Shown one piece after another: positions 56,601 to 64,000 of a DNA stretch of 64,000 nt. Source of the stretch: Streptomyces sp. CG1 (GTDB lineage: Bacteria; Actinomycetota; Actinomycetes; Streptomycetales; Streptomycetaceae); contig NZ_CP163518.1 of NCBI RefSeq assembly GCF_041080625.1, forward strand, positions 8,115,501-8,179,500. The letters run 5' to 3'. Within the stretch, counting starts at the first letter, position 1. Every line of letters begins with the position of its first letter. Made by a program: the position numbers and the translations under genes. The notes under the pieces are model-generated. The model saw nothing but the letters and a program-made list of their open reading frames with translations, searched no databases and had not been told where the DNA came from.

Positions 56601-57009
56601 CATGCGTCAGCAGCTCACCAGCGCCGAACTCATCGCCCAGCTCGTCGAGATGGCCAAGACGATCGCAGAGGACGCCCGCCGAGGCGAGAAGTTCACCCCG
56701 CCCCTCAGCAATGATGAGCTCGCCTTCTACGATGCGGTAGCCGACCTCGGTTCCGCCCGGGAACTCATGGGCGACGAGATCCTCTCCGGCATCGCCCGAG
56801 ACCTGGTCACCCAGGTGCGCAAGAACCTCAAGCCCGACTGGATCGCCCGCGAATCCGTCCGCGCCAAACTCCGCGCCACCATCAAGCGCCTCCTTGCCCG
56901 CCACGGATACCCGCCAGAGCAGTCGGACGACGCGATCAAGCTGGTACTCCGACAGATGGAACACTTCGCCGACAAGTGGTCACAGGACGGCTCTGCCGGT
57001 GGCGCCTGA
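53692..57009 (+). CDS. hsdR: Type I restriction endonuclease subunit HsdR
   Basis: A 1105-residue motor-nuclease. N-terminal PD-(D/E)XK nuclease with Asp160 and IELKR (E174, K176). SF2 translocase: Walker A HTQGSGKS (325-332), TDRTDLDDQ, DEAH in VVDEAHRSHYD, LAFTGTP, then NMLLTGFDAPS and ALARVNRR in the second RecA domain. C-terminal helical domain binds HsdM/HsdS. Length suits the family. ATG overlaps the hsdS stop (ATGA). It cleaves unmethylated foreign DNA after translocation, giving the island a phage defence role. Confidence 0.95.
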   Translation: MTTSGNDHDISDTPAPDNFRPLELDWELLALDELLELDWPKADGNELAPGSGHRRSWDDLILYTDLREAVERLNPGLPSGAVREALATAATPTSQDAYEENRTAHGYLTDGIHSVTYTDTLGAEHTPTVRIVDLEDADANTYRAVRQVTVIKGERNRRFDVVLYVNGLPLAVIELKRAGDPNATLAAAHTQIRHYVEEFPTAFRYNAVVLLSDGITAKYGTPFTPYEHFAPWNTDEFGARVDTLGDFSANAGADGDDIPTGQDLALHGLFTQPRFLSLVRSFINFVPAKRMKRIAKPHQYFAVTRAADAVRRAAATDGRAGVIWHTQGSGKSEEMVLTTSLVMRDPALHNPTVVVVTDRTDLDDQLYDTFKESEVLPEQPRQFLNRAELREELAAKRTGGILFTTLQKFGRTKLEKESGTDHPLLSGRRNIVVVVDEAHRSHYDHLDGYARHLRDALPHATLLAFTGTPISEADRNTREVFGDYIDTYDLKRAADDGATVKVYHESRVVQLVLDRDIDPTTIDTEADRITDGLDDTERTRVEQAVATMNAMYGAPARIRDLTQDLVEHWESRREAMLPFVADADDAPGGAPGKAMLVCATREICVRVYDALRELRPAWHTDDHTTGAMKIVFSSDSRKDSKELRAHALRDSQRKAVINRAKDPEDELQLLIVNNMLLTGFDAPSIHTMYLDRPLRGAGLMQALARVNRRFRKKEEGLLVGYAPLTENLQKAIAEYSADDQKDQTLGQDIDRALDELRNEYDILDQMLLGWNWRERLSRPSPKAFIEAAYTTANYLRNPATPGNNPDQLDDPNQTLSRRFREHGYRLERFFALAGSSADVASRFIDQPYWKRDIQFLVEVRTYMAKLDAMEREAQGLPVARDVALYLSQLTSAVVETGGVTDLFSEAGLDKADLTHLNDALVGRLQNSETPHLAAEALRRLIEQKMREQTRHNIVRQTAFSERLQDLMTRYMRQQLTSAELIAQLVEMAKTIAEDARRGEKFTPPLSNDELAFYDAVADLGSARELMGDEILSGIARDLVTQVRKNLKPDWIARESVRAKLRATIKRLLARHGYPPEQSDDAIKLVLRQMEHFADKWSQDGSAGGA

Positions 57010-57108
57010 GATCGTGGTGTATATCGGGCAGGCCCGCTCGGCATTTGGTCAACTACCGTGACTGCAGAGGGTTTTGTGGATCAACTCGCGCAATAGTGGG
57101 GGGACGGA

Positions 57109-57912
57109 ATGGGAAAGCTCGCCGAGGCGATAGCCGCCCTCGAAGAGTCAGTCAAGGACTCTCGCTCGCTCCGTGCGATCGTCGAGCGCCTCGATGTAGA
57201 GATCAGCATGCGCCTGGAAGACATCGAGGGGATCGGTGCGGAGATCATGGATCTCGCGAGCGACCTGGACAACCAGCTGGCCGAGTGCGACTACTTCGCC
57301 GTACAGCGGGCAGCAGAGAGCCTTCCAGGTCTGGCCTGCTGGGAAAGGGTCCTGCCCGCGATAGACAGCATCGTCCTGCTGACAGCGATCAGGGACGAGA
57401 TGCCCGCACCCGACTTGACCCTGCCCTCCGCCGAGGGGAGTGCTGGCGAGGGCGTAGACCATGAACACCCCGTACTGACGCAGCAGGACTTGGATCGTCA
57501 GCTCGCCGCAGACGTCGCCAATGCCGAGCAGCAGTGGCAACAGATCTGGGGTAAACACGACTGGGATGACGCCACGGAACGGGAAGCGCATTTCAGCGAT
57601 GCTCGCTACGAGGCCGAACAGGAGGCCGTCAAGACGCGGACCCGACGCGCGGGACAACACATAATGGACCTCTTCGAATACGTATCCGAGACCTGGGGCG
57701 CACTCACCGAGGCGGCGGAGGCCGCTCGTCGCGACGATGCGATAGAGGCGCTGAAGGCAGCGTGTGCGGCTGCCCGGCAGGCTGAACCGGCCTACAAGCT
57801 GTACGAGGTGGCTCTGTCCCAACAGTACACACTGGCCCCGTCGTCGCTGGGTGCGATGGGCGAGTTCCTCGGCGGCGCCGAGGCTTGGCTCAAGTCGCAG
57901 AGGGATGCGTAG
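57109..57912 (+). CDS. Coiled-coil protein downstream of hsdR, unknown function
   Basis: A 267-residue protein, acidic and helical: long heptad-like stretches at 1-60 (LAEAIAALEESVKDSRSLRA) and 120-235 (DLDRQLAADVANAEQQWQQIW), no transmembrane segment and no recognisable enzyme motif. GGGGGGA precedes the ATG. It begins 99 bases after hsdR, same direction, and may be cotranscribed. It could be an accessory of the restriction system or unrelated cargo. I do not recognise the family. Confidence 0.65.
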   Translation: MGKLAEAIAALEESVKDSRSLRAIVERLDVEISMRLEDIEGIGAEIMDLASDLDNQLAECDYFAVQRAAESLPGLACWERVLPAIDSIVLLTAIRDEMPAPDLTLPSAEGSAGEGVDHEHPVLTQQDLDRQLAADVANAEQQWQQIWGKHDWDDATEREAHFSDARYEAEQEAVKTRTRRAGQHIMDLFEYVSETWGALTEAAEAARRDDAIEALKAACAAARQAEPAYKLYEVALSQQYTLAPSSLGAMGEFLGGAEAWLKSQRDA

Positions 57913-58139
57913 GCTCGCCGATGCTGGCCATGTGATTTCGGGCCAACGTAGAGCCGTTGCCTGCGCCGCATAGCCGTCCGCCGACGGCGCTGGTTACTCG
58001 CTGGGTCCGGCACTCAGGGACGGCGCTTGCACAGGCGACTGCCAAGTCGTCGACATTCCGCTTCAACGTGTAGCGGGCGACGTATCACCACGTCGCTGAT
58101 CTGGTAAATATGCAGGTCGGATGGGGTCCGACTCATCGG

Positions 58140-59435
58140 GGTCGGGCCCCTGGTTTTTTCCCGTGCTGGGCCGCGGCCCGGGCGGTGCGGAGGGTTGACC
58201 GAGGGCGGCACGTGCACGCCGCTGCCAGTCGGGTACCGGGAACCACCGGCTGATGCCGCCGCCCGTCGCATCACCAGGACCGTCGTCCCCCACGACCTCG
58301 CTGGTGATAGCCGTGCCCGCGATGTCGGCGACCAGCCGGGTTCCGCCGACGCCGGTCACGTAGGGGCTGGAGGCGGGGAAGTCGGCGTGCGCGCGTAGGT
58401 CGGTGCCCTGGTCGCGGGAGCCGTCGTTGCCAGAGGCGCAGAAGATGCTGATGTTGCGCTTGTCGGCGAGACCGAAGGTGTCATTGACCGTCTTGATCGC
58501 TCCGAGGGTCCAGGCGCTGCCAACAGCGTCCTCGGGATTGCCGTAGCTGATGGACATCACGGTGGGGCGACGAGCGGTGTCGGTGGCGACAGCGTTGATC
58601 GCGTCGACCCAACCTTGCTCGTCGAAGGTGGTGAAGTACACGACGATCTGCGCGTCGGGCGCAAGCGCGCCGACGACCTGCAGGTCGAGCATGATCTCGC
58701 CTGTGCTGTCGGCCGGATCCGGCTGCGCGACGTTGCCAGGGTCGTCTCCCGGATCATTGCCCGGCCCATGGACCAACACCTCGGTGATGTCGGGCATGCG
58801 CTGGCCGAGGACCTGCTCGAAGTAGGTACTCAAAGCCTGGGCCTGGTAGCCGCCGGAAGGGGTGCCGGGGATGGTCTGGCCGTTGAAGGCAAGCACCGTG
58901 ACACACTCGCCGTCCCCCTGGTGTCCGGGTAGTCGTAGAGCTGGCCCAGGGTGGGCGGCAGGAACGTCCCCCGGGGGGAGACTACCGGCGGCGTTGGCGA
59001 CGTTCACGAGCATGTGGACGGGACTCTTGCGGTACAGCAACTTCGCGCCGAGTGGCCGGTTGTCCAGGCCCAGGACCGGGGTGAAGAGCCCGTCGAATTC
59101 CCCGGGATGTGGATGGCGCCCTCGCGTTCGCGGTAGGTGCGGCGGCGGCCGCCCTGGTCGATGTAGCCGTACCGGGACAGAGTCACCTTGAAGGCGTGGC
59201 TGAAGTCCGCCGCGGTCCCGGCGAACTCGATGCTGCGGGCCGCCTTGTTACGCCGGACCTCCTCCAGGTGATGCGCCTCGCCAAAGTGGCGCGCTGCATC
59301 GAGGTCAGCAAGGTCGGCGGCATGGGATTCGAGAATCTTTGGTACGCCCTTGGCGCGTTTGGCAGGCCGCCTGGCGGCAAACTCCGTGGCATCAAGGGTG
59401 TGCTTCGTCTGACCTGGCTTGGACCGTATTCCCAT
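58140..59435 (-). pseudogene. Decayed sedolisin-type (S53) serine-carboxyl protease
   Basis: The first 110 codons (from ATG 59435) are a pro-kumamolisin activation domain: HHLEEVRRNKAARSIEFAGT, DFSHAFKVTLSRYGYIDQGG, GAIHIPG. A one-base shift near 59095 moves the rest to another frame: LLYRKSPVHMLVNVANAAG, then the protease domain with GEIMLDLQVVGALAP (the Glu/Asp pair), SISYGNPEDAV, FCASGNDGS and YVTGVGGT. A second shift near 58235 follows (GVHVPPSVNP continues in another frame), and the sequence then ends before the GTS motif with the catalytic Ser. With two shifts and no nucleophile it cannot be active. Confidence 0.8.
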
Positions 59436-59514
59436 CGTTGCAGTTCAGGAGCACTCTTCACGTTTCTCATCAGCCACCGGACGCCCTGCCGCACGAAAGC
59501 GCGAGGTTAACGAA

Positions 59515-60918
59515 CTACCGGTACTGAACGGCGGCCTTCCACTCTGCCTCGGTCAGAGGCGGCCCCTGCAGGTGCTGCTTTTTGGGGCCGAAGAGCATGG
59601 GGAGGAGCATGTCCCGAGAGAAGAGGCGGGTGGCTGGCTTCTCCATGCTCATCACGTCCAACAGGGCGCCCATGGCGCGTGGGTTCCGGGCTCCGGTGGC
59701 GACAGCCCGGTCGACAAAGCGCGCGAGGAACTTTTCCACGGCGGTGGGTGGGGTGTCGGTGGCGCCGGGGTAGAAGGCATCTTGTCCGACAGCCAGGTCC
59801 CAGGCGGCTGCGACGGGACGCGAGGTGGCGCGCTGGAGGCGGCGCGCTGTGCCGGGGGCGGTGATGTTTGTGGAGCGCAAGATGTCCCGCAAGGCAACGG
59901 CGCCCTGGGCGGCTACGGTTAGGCCGTGTCCGTAGACGGGGTTGTAGGCGGCGACGGCGTCGCCGAGGACCGTGAAGCCGTCCGGCCAACGCTTCATTTT
60001 CTCGTAGTACCGGCGGTGGTTGGCGGTACTACGGGTGACGGTGATGTCGCTGATGGGCTCGGCATTCTGGATGAGCTCGCCGATAATGGGGTCCCCGAGG
60101 CCCAGGGCGAAGCGCACATAGGCGTCTGGATCAGCGCTGGGTTCGCCACCTCGGGTGCCGCCCAGGGTGACTAGCCACCGATTGTTCTCGATGGGCAGGA
60201 CGATGCCCCCTTGGCCAGGGGGATTGGCGGGGTTCGCCTGCACGTTGATCAGCGGGAAGTTGTTGCTGGTGCCGGCCGGAGCCTTGTAAAGGCGTGTGGC
60301 GTACGTGACGCCGGCGTCGACTTCCCGGTCGGTGACTTTGGGAAGGCCGAGGTCGATGAGCCATTGCGTGGCGCGGGAGCCACGGCCGGAGGCGTCGACG
60401 ACGAGGTCGGCACCGAGGGTGAGTTCTTCTTCGCCGGTCCTGACGCGGAGCCCTGTGACCCGGGAGGCGTTGCCTTCGAGTGCTAGGGCAGTGGTGTTCT
60501 CACGGAGAATGATCCGTGGGTGGTCGAGAACGCGGTCTCGCATCACGGAGTCGAGCAGATCGCGGGAGCAGACCACGTTGCGGTGATGGGTGGCAAGGAA
60601 GCGACGGAACCACACTTCGTTGGGGGCGCGGGAGACCATGTCGGCCATGATGCGGGCCATGCGCCCGCCGCGGGCGACGACCTCGTCGGTGAGGCCGGGC
60701 AGCAAAGCGTTGAAGGCGAGGACGCCGCCGCTCCATATCACGTGGGCGTGCCGGGCCTGGGGGACACCGCGGCGAGGTACGGGCCCGTCGGGTAGATGAT
60801 CGCGTTCGACGATCACGACGTCGGCGAACTCGCTGAGGGCTGCGGCAGCGAAGAGTCCGGCAGCGCTGGCACCGATGATGAGTGCGGTGGGCCGGCCCAC
60901 GGTGATGCTGTTAGGCAT
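59515..60918 (-). CDS. FAD-dependent monooxygenase/oxidoreductase
   Basis: A 467-residue flavoprotein. N-terminal dinucleotide fold ALIIGASAAGLFAAAALSEF and VVIVERDHLP; DVVDASGRGSRATQWL-type region (LVVDASGRG) in the middle; second FAD motif FTVLGDAVAAYNPVYGHG near 345. These are hallmarks of PHBH-like monooxygenases and of squalene-epoxidase-like oxidoreductases. ATG at 60918 overlaps the 7TM gene stop by 8 bases, so translation is probably coupled; the longer open frame upstream is not credible. Recurrent partner of the XRE/7TM gene set in Streptomyces. Substrate unknown. Confidence 0.82.
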   Translation of the reverse strand: MPNSITVGRPTALIIGASAAGLFAAAALSEFADVVIVERDHLPDGPVPRRGVPQARHAHVIWSGGVLAFNALLPGLTDEVVARGGRMARIMADMVSRAPNEVWFRRFLATHHRNVVCSRDLLDSVMRDRVLDHPRIILRENTTALALEGNASRVTGLRVRTGEEELTLGADLVVDASGRGSRATQWLIDLGLPKVTDREVDAGVTYATRLYKAPAGTSNNFPLINVQANPANPPGQGGIVLPIENNRWLVTLGGTRGGEPSADPDAYVRFALGLGDPIIGELIQNAEPISDITVTRSTANHRRYYEKMKRWPDGFTVLGDAVAAYNPVYGHGLTVAAQGAVALRDILRSTNITAPGTARRLQRATSRPVAAAWDLAVGQDAFYPGATDTPPTAVEKFLARFVDRAVATGARNPRAMGALLDVMSMEKPATRLFSRDMLLPMLFGPKKQHLQGPPLTEAEWKAAVQYR

Positions 60919-62101
60919 GTGTGTCGAAGTTTTCTGTGTGGGTGACCCGCTGGCGGACACTGTCGAGTGAACGTGGACGGTAGAGAGCGACTGAAATGGC
61001 GGCGATGTGGTCGGTGATTTCGGGGCCGATTTGCGGGGGTTGTCCGCTGGTGTGGGTAGGCGTGCCCCTGCGATAGGAAGCAATCGCGTCGAGGATGGAG
61101 GCGGCACCGGCGATCGCGCGAGCCTCAGCCCTGTTGTGCGTGGTCACCGCCTCCGTGTACGCCCTGTGGTAGAGACCTGTGTTGAAGTAGGGAGCGAGGA
61201 TGCGCAGAGCGTCATGGATACGTTGTTGGCGTTGCATCACGCGCAGGTCGAGAGGAACCCAGAAGCCAAAGTGTGCGGGCGCGGCAGCCGGCATGAGTGT
61301 GTGCACCGCTCGCCACAGTGGCCAGAGCCGCCGGTATTCGCTCTGGTCTCGGGCCCAGCGCTGCAGGGCGGGTCCCGCCTGGGGGATGATGAAGCCGGCA
61401 GCCGCGAGGACAGCCTCCAGCATGGCGAAGGGCGGTGCCGCTTTCGTGCTGAGCCAGTCCCAGTCGGTTCCGAACCAGCGGGCTGTGACTGCAGTGAGTT
61501 TGGCTGCGTCGAAGACCAGGCCAAGTGCAAACCCGACCTGGAGGAAGACGACGCCTGTCTTCAACCAGGGTTTTTCTACCTCTTGGAACCACTTCCAGAG
61601 CATGAAGGCCGCAGTGAGGCATGACATCAGATGCGCGACGAGGTAGAGCAGGATGTGTTCGCGCATCCATGGTGTGTTGGCATAGTAGGTGTCGAGGTCG
61701 TAGATGCGCGGCTTCGACACACTGGCCAGGAAGAACGTCACCCACAAGCTGGCGATGATGCCAATGTAGATGCAGTAGATGCGTCGGATCCTGCGGCGGC
61801 GCCGTTCGGATGGTTCCTCTCTCCAGCGCATGATCATGGTCAGGCCGGTGGCGCAAGAGGCAGTGAGGAAGGAATAGGCCCACGGGGCGGCGATGTTCGG
61901 AATGCCCGTCAACTTGTTGAGCCGCTCGATGTTGACCGGGATGATCACAACGAGGGCTGACGTGGCCCAGAAGAGCAGTAGGGTGGTTGCCCGCACCTCA
62001 GGATCGCGCCAGGCACGGATGAACGTGGGAAGCTTGAAGAACAGAGCGAGCGCCAGCAGCACGGTCGGGACCGCGTAGGGCACATGAAAAGTCGGACTCA
62101 T
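60911..62101 (-). CDS. MAB_1171c-like 7TM integral membrane protein
   Basis: A 396-residue membrane protein. Seven hydrophobic segments in residues 1-245 (for example VPTVLLALALFFKLPTFI, YLVAHLMSCLTAAFMLW, and AMLEAVLAAAGFIIPQ), then a soluble C-terminal region containing LWPLWRAVHTLMPAAAP, typical of the MAB_1171c/DUF6545 family. It starts with ATG overlapping the stop of the HExxH gene (ATGA). Similar trios with XRE and HExxH proteins recur in actinobacteria; the signal or target is not known. Confidence 0.78.
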   Translation of the reverse strand: MSPTFHVPYAVPTVLLALALFFKLPTFIRAWRDPEVRATTLLLFWATSALVVIIPVNIERLNKLTGIPNIAAPWAYSFLTASCATGLTMIMRWREEPSERRRRRIRRIYCIYIGIIASLWVTFFLASVSKPRIYDLDTYYANTPWMREHILLYLVAHLMSCLTAAFMLWKWFQEVEKPWLKTGVVFLQVGFALGLVFDAAKLTAVTARWFGTDWDWLSTKAAPPFAMLEAVLAAAGFIIPQAGPALQRWARDQSEYRRLWPLWRAVHTLMPAAAPAHFGFWVPLDLRVMQRQQRIHDALRILAPYFNTGLYHRAYTEAVTTHNRAEARAIAGAASILDAIASYRRGTPTHTSGQPPQIGPEITDHIAAISVALYRPRSLDSVRQRVTHTENFDTHA

Positions 62102-62712
62102 GAGAGTATGCGACCGCCCCGGCTCGCGAGAGACACGTTGATGCGTCCCTCTACCGTTGACTGGTTGAGTGGGCCTTCGGCGTATCGGCCTTTCATCCAG
62201 GTGCGCACTTCACGGCCGAAGAGCAGGCCGAAAGTCTCCGCGTCCACCTCGTGGTCGTCGGCAGAGCCACTTCTGGCGGCCACTGTCAGGATGGCGTCAC
62301 GTGAAACTTCTTCCTGGGCAGCAAGGATCTCTTCCACTGCCCGCTGGATCGACTCGGGCGTCTGATCGGCGGTAAGGGCACGGGCCGCGGCGGGCATCCC
62401 GGCGATGTGGTGGCCGCAGTCTCCCTCCTCTTCGTGCCACAGTTCGTGACCGAGGATGACTAACTGGGCCTCGGGGACCATACGTTCCTCCACCACAATG
62501 ATCGAGTGGTCCCCACAGTCCAGGCGCATGCCAGAAACAGGGATGTCTGATGGGAATGCCCGGAACACGAGCCGGATCGGCCGCCCGGAGCGCACGCTCA
62601 TGGCTCTGCAGAACTCTTCCATGATCTCTCGCGGCTCCGCCGGCCGCTGAATGGACTGCGCTGCCTCCTGCCCCAGAGTGGTCAGCAGAGATTTCATCGC
62701 CTTGATGGTCAC
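62098..62712 (-). CDS. HExxH-containing ImmA/IrrE-like protein
   Basis: A 204-residue protein. VILGHELWHEEEGDCG contains HELWH (89-93), the zinc-binding motif of ImmA/IrrE-type peptidases; IVVEERM before it is the usual preceding strand. Such enzymes often cleave or inactivate the XRE repressor encoded beside them. GTG at 62712 overlaps the XRE stop (GTGA). Streptomyces relatives are sometimes annotated as toxin components. The XRE product is the obvious candidate partner. Confidence 0.75.
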   Translation of the reverse strand: MTIKAMKSLLTTLGQEAAQSIQRPAEPREIMEEFCRAMSVRSGRPIRLVFRAFPSDIPVSGMRLDCGDHSIIVVEERMVPEAQLVILGHELWHEEEGDCGHHIAGMPAAARALTADQTPESIQRAVEEILAAQEEVSRDAILTVAARSGSADDHEVDAETFGLLFGREVRTWMKGRYAEGPLNQSTVEGRINVSLASRGGRILS

Positions 62713-63320
62713 GGCTTTTCCTCTCCCTCAGGAGGCAGTACCGACCGAAAGACTCCCTCGAGCAGGCGCTCCAATTGCTCACGCGTTAGGGAGCCGTGCA
62801 TGCGCAGATCGGTCGTCTTCACGCCGTAGCGGTCCATCAGGGCTTGCACTGGGTCGGTGTTGGGGTTCGCCAGCCTGTCCAGCACCGGGAGCAGCGCACG
62901 GTTGAGCGCCTCGTCGGCTGGCGCTGTGAAGAACGCCTCCCCTCCCTCGACCTTGAAGTACTCCACCAGACCATGCAGGAGTTCGACGCTGGGCACCTTC
63001 TTGCCGTCGCACACCTGGCGCGCCCAGTAACCGGAGACGCCCAAGCAATTGCCGATATCCGCAGCCAGATCCGACATACGCCTGCCCGTGCGGGTGAGGT
63101 GAGCGTCGGACAGCGCCTTGATACGCGCACGGACCCGATCGTTGACCGTGTCGGTGGGAGGGGTGCCGCCTTCCAGCAGGATGCGGACGATCGTCTGGGG
63201 CAGAGCTGTCCTGGCCGCGAGTCCTTGCGGATTAAGAAGATCCGATCGCTGGAAGCCCTGCTCTTCGATGAGGGCGGTGACACGTCGAAGAGTCTCGTGG
63301 AGCTGCGTGGGTGACTCCAC
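62709..63320 (-). CDS. XRE-family helix-turn-helix regulator
   Basis: A 203-residue regulator. DNA-binding HTH near 75-135: MSDLAADIGNCLGVSGYWAR and VCDGKKVPSVELLHGLVEYF. GTG at 63320 is chosen because GGAG lies 7 bases before it; the frame stays open to 63416, with ATG at 63413 as alternative. First gene of a four-gene operon in which each gene overlaps the next by 4 or 8 bases. Repeated TCAACGATC boxes upstream are candidate operators. Confidence 0.78.
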   Translation of the reverse strand: MESPTQLHETLRRVTALIEEQGFQRSDLLNPQGLAARTALPQTIVRILLEGGTPPTDTVNDRVRARIKALSDAHLTRTGRRMSDLAADIGNCLGVSGYWARQVCDGKKVPSVELLHGLVEYFKVEGGEAFFTAPADEALNRALLPVLDRLANPNTDPVQALMDRYGVKTTDLRMHGSLTREQLERLLEGVFRSVLPPEGEEKP

Positions 63321-63412
63321 CGATATGCTCCTGCAGTTGAAGATCGATAGATGCGATGCGCCTTGCAGCATACGCAGGCCATCTGTGAGCTTCAAAGATC
63401 CTTTACTGGCCA

Positions 63413-63427
63413 TCAACGATCGTTTTC
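63413..63427 (+). promoter_or_regulatory. Operator-like box TCAACGATCGTTTTC
   Basis: Lies about 93 bases upstream of the XRE start. Contains AACGATCGTT, a 10-bp palindrome. Shares TCAACGATC with the two boxes at 63669-63703. Confidence 0.4.
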
Positions 63428-63668
63428 AGTCACTCAGGTGTCCGTGGACCCGGGATGGAAGTCCACGGCCCCTATCCCGCACCCATGCAACGCATGGGCA
63501 TGCTGACACCTCGCTGTGGGGATCACCGTGCTGCTGATCGTTCGGCGGTCATCACCCCTGCAAGCGGCACTCTGGAGTGTCTCTCGCCCAAAGCAAATGC
63601 GGCTCCCTGACCTGCTTCACGAGGGTTACTCGAAGGCGGTCGTGTCGCGAGCCCATCCGTCACTTGCC

Positions 63669-63703
63669 TCAACGATCATTTATTAGCTGAAATCGATCGT
63701 TGA
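63669..63703. promoter_or_regulatory. Convergent pair of operator-like boxes
   Basis: TCAACGATCATTTAT (63669-63683) on the plus strand and TCAACGATCGATT (63703 to 63691) on the minus strand face each other 7 bases apart, an inverted repeat with an AT-rich centre. Together with 63413 they make three copies of TCAACGATC within 300 bases. Confidence 0.45.
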
Positions 63704-64000
63704 CGCTGTCGTCTGCGCATAGCAAGATCTTCGGCAGCGGAGACGAGCCGGCGCGGCTACGGCGAAACAACCCACAGGCCGACAATCTGCCGGCGGTCAG
63801 CGCATCGGAGAACAGCCGTCGTACACACCCAGATGCGGGCCTGATCCGGGCCGCCTCTGGGGTGCGGCGCATGTCGTCAAAGCTTGAAAGGGTCAGGAAG
63901 CTTGCTCGACGAACCGGACTCAGAGATCCACATGGTGCCGGTGGACTCCTTACTGCCGTCGGATTCACCGCGTCTCGAGGGCCTGTGCCACGACCATGTA

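Larger units (their letters stand above)
41532..64000. mobile_element. Integrated genomic island, left end at the rsgA junction; right end outside window
   Basis: The island starts where rsgA stops making sense and a large serine integrase follows within 70 bases, as in actinobacterial integrative elements and phages that use rsgA or other coding genes as attB. All later genes are accessory: IS elements, type I restriction, TIGR04141-like protein, protease relic, XRE operon. No rsgA C-terminal part is found up to 64000, so the element is at least 22 kb. No conjugation or capsid genes were recognised in this portion. Confidence 0.7.
63321..64000. other. Regulatory and uncharacterised right edge
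   Basis: No credible gene is seen up to the window end. 63413-63427 and 63669-63703 carry operator-like boxes. The minus-strand frame 63669-63968 is compositionally poor and includes the boxes as codons, so it is not accepted. GC content is lower than average. Confidence 0.4.

Noticed and set aside
58063..59040. Intact 325-residue serine protease
   Set aside because: The pro-domain is in another frame upstream and the catalytic Ser region is missing, so it is a pseudogene.
63669..63968. 99-codon minus-strand frame near the right edge
   Set aside because: Arg/Ser-rich low-quality composition, ends in operator-like repeats, no ribosome site or family.

Overview
The window is high-GC, densely coded actinobacterial DNA, almost certainly from Streptomyces. 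Pointers are frequent GTG starts, 4-base ATGA/GTGA gene overlaps, a conservon-type sensor pair (CvnA/CvnB), a sigma/anti-sigma-like protein fused to a cellulose-binding module, and many typically streptomycete families. Reading was by eye, so family names rest on recognised motifs and not on searches.

Layout, left part (1-21 kb, mostly chromosomal). 1-3.3 kb is the end of a nonribosomal peptide locus: the tail of an NRPS with a methyltransferase embedded in its adenylation domain, a free carrier protein, a type II thioesterase and a LysE-type exporter, closed by a perfect hairpin. 3.4-12.7 kb is a galactan-utilisation locus on the minus strand: ROK repressor, secreted GH30-like galactanase with a ricin-type lectin module, ABC sugar-binding lipoprotein, two permeases and a GH2 beta-galactosidase. 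12.9-18.2 kb holds an alditol oxidase, an FMN-binding PPOx-like protein, a radical SAM protein with unusual cysteine spacing, and the sigma/ZAS/CBM2 fusion. 18.6-21.2 kb is a conservon reduced to cvnA-cvnB.

Middle part (21.2-41 kb, accessory). Debris at 21.2-21.9 kb includes a frameshifted copy of part of a SWIM-domain gene whose intact version lies at 36.8-38.4 kb. These two copies bracket, as direct repeats, a GerW-like gene and a multi-gene NTPase system. That system contains a small protein with a C-terminal amyloid-signalling-like motif, a GrpE-like protein, a lid-less Hsp70, an FN3 protein, a zinc-ribbon GTPase, a GAP1-like protein, a membrane pseudo-GTPase with a discoidin-like domain, and a convergent membrane NACHT NTPase. 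The N-terminus of the NACHT protein carries a motif that aligns without gaps with the tail motif of the small protein. I consider this the most interesting part of the window: a predicted immunity or programmed-response module in which the NACHT protein may template assembly of the small protein. A PAS-GAF-SpoIIE phosphatase between 28-bp direct repeats follows.

Right part (41.5-64 kb, integrated island). An rsgA gene is cut after about 158 codons and is followed directly by a large serine integrase, so this looks like the left junction of an integrated element whose right end is outside the window. Its cargo: two insertion sequences (one IS5-like, one IS630-like with a broken transposase), a TIGR04141-like gene divergent from an HTH/degenerate-methyltransferase gene across a 28-bp perfect palindrome, a complete type I restriction-modification system (hsdM-hsdS-hsdR) with a coiled-coil companion, a decayed sedolisin protease, and a tightly overlapping XRE regulator / HExxH protein / 7TM protein / FAD monooxygenase operon with repeated operator-like boxes upstream.
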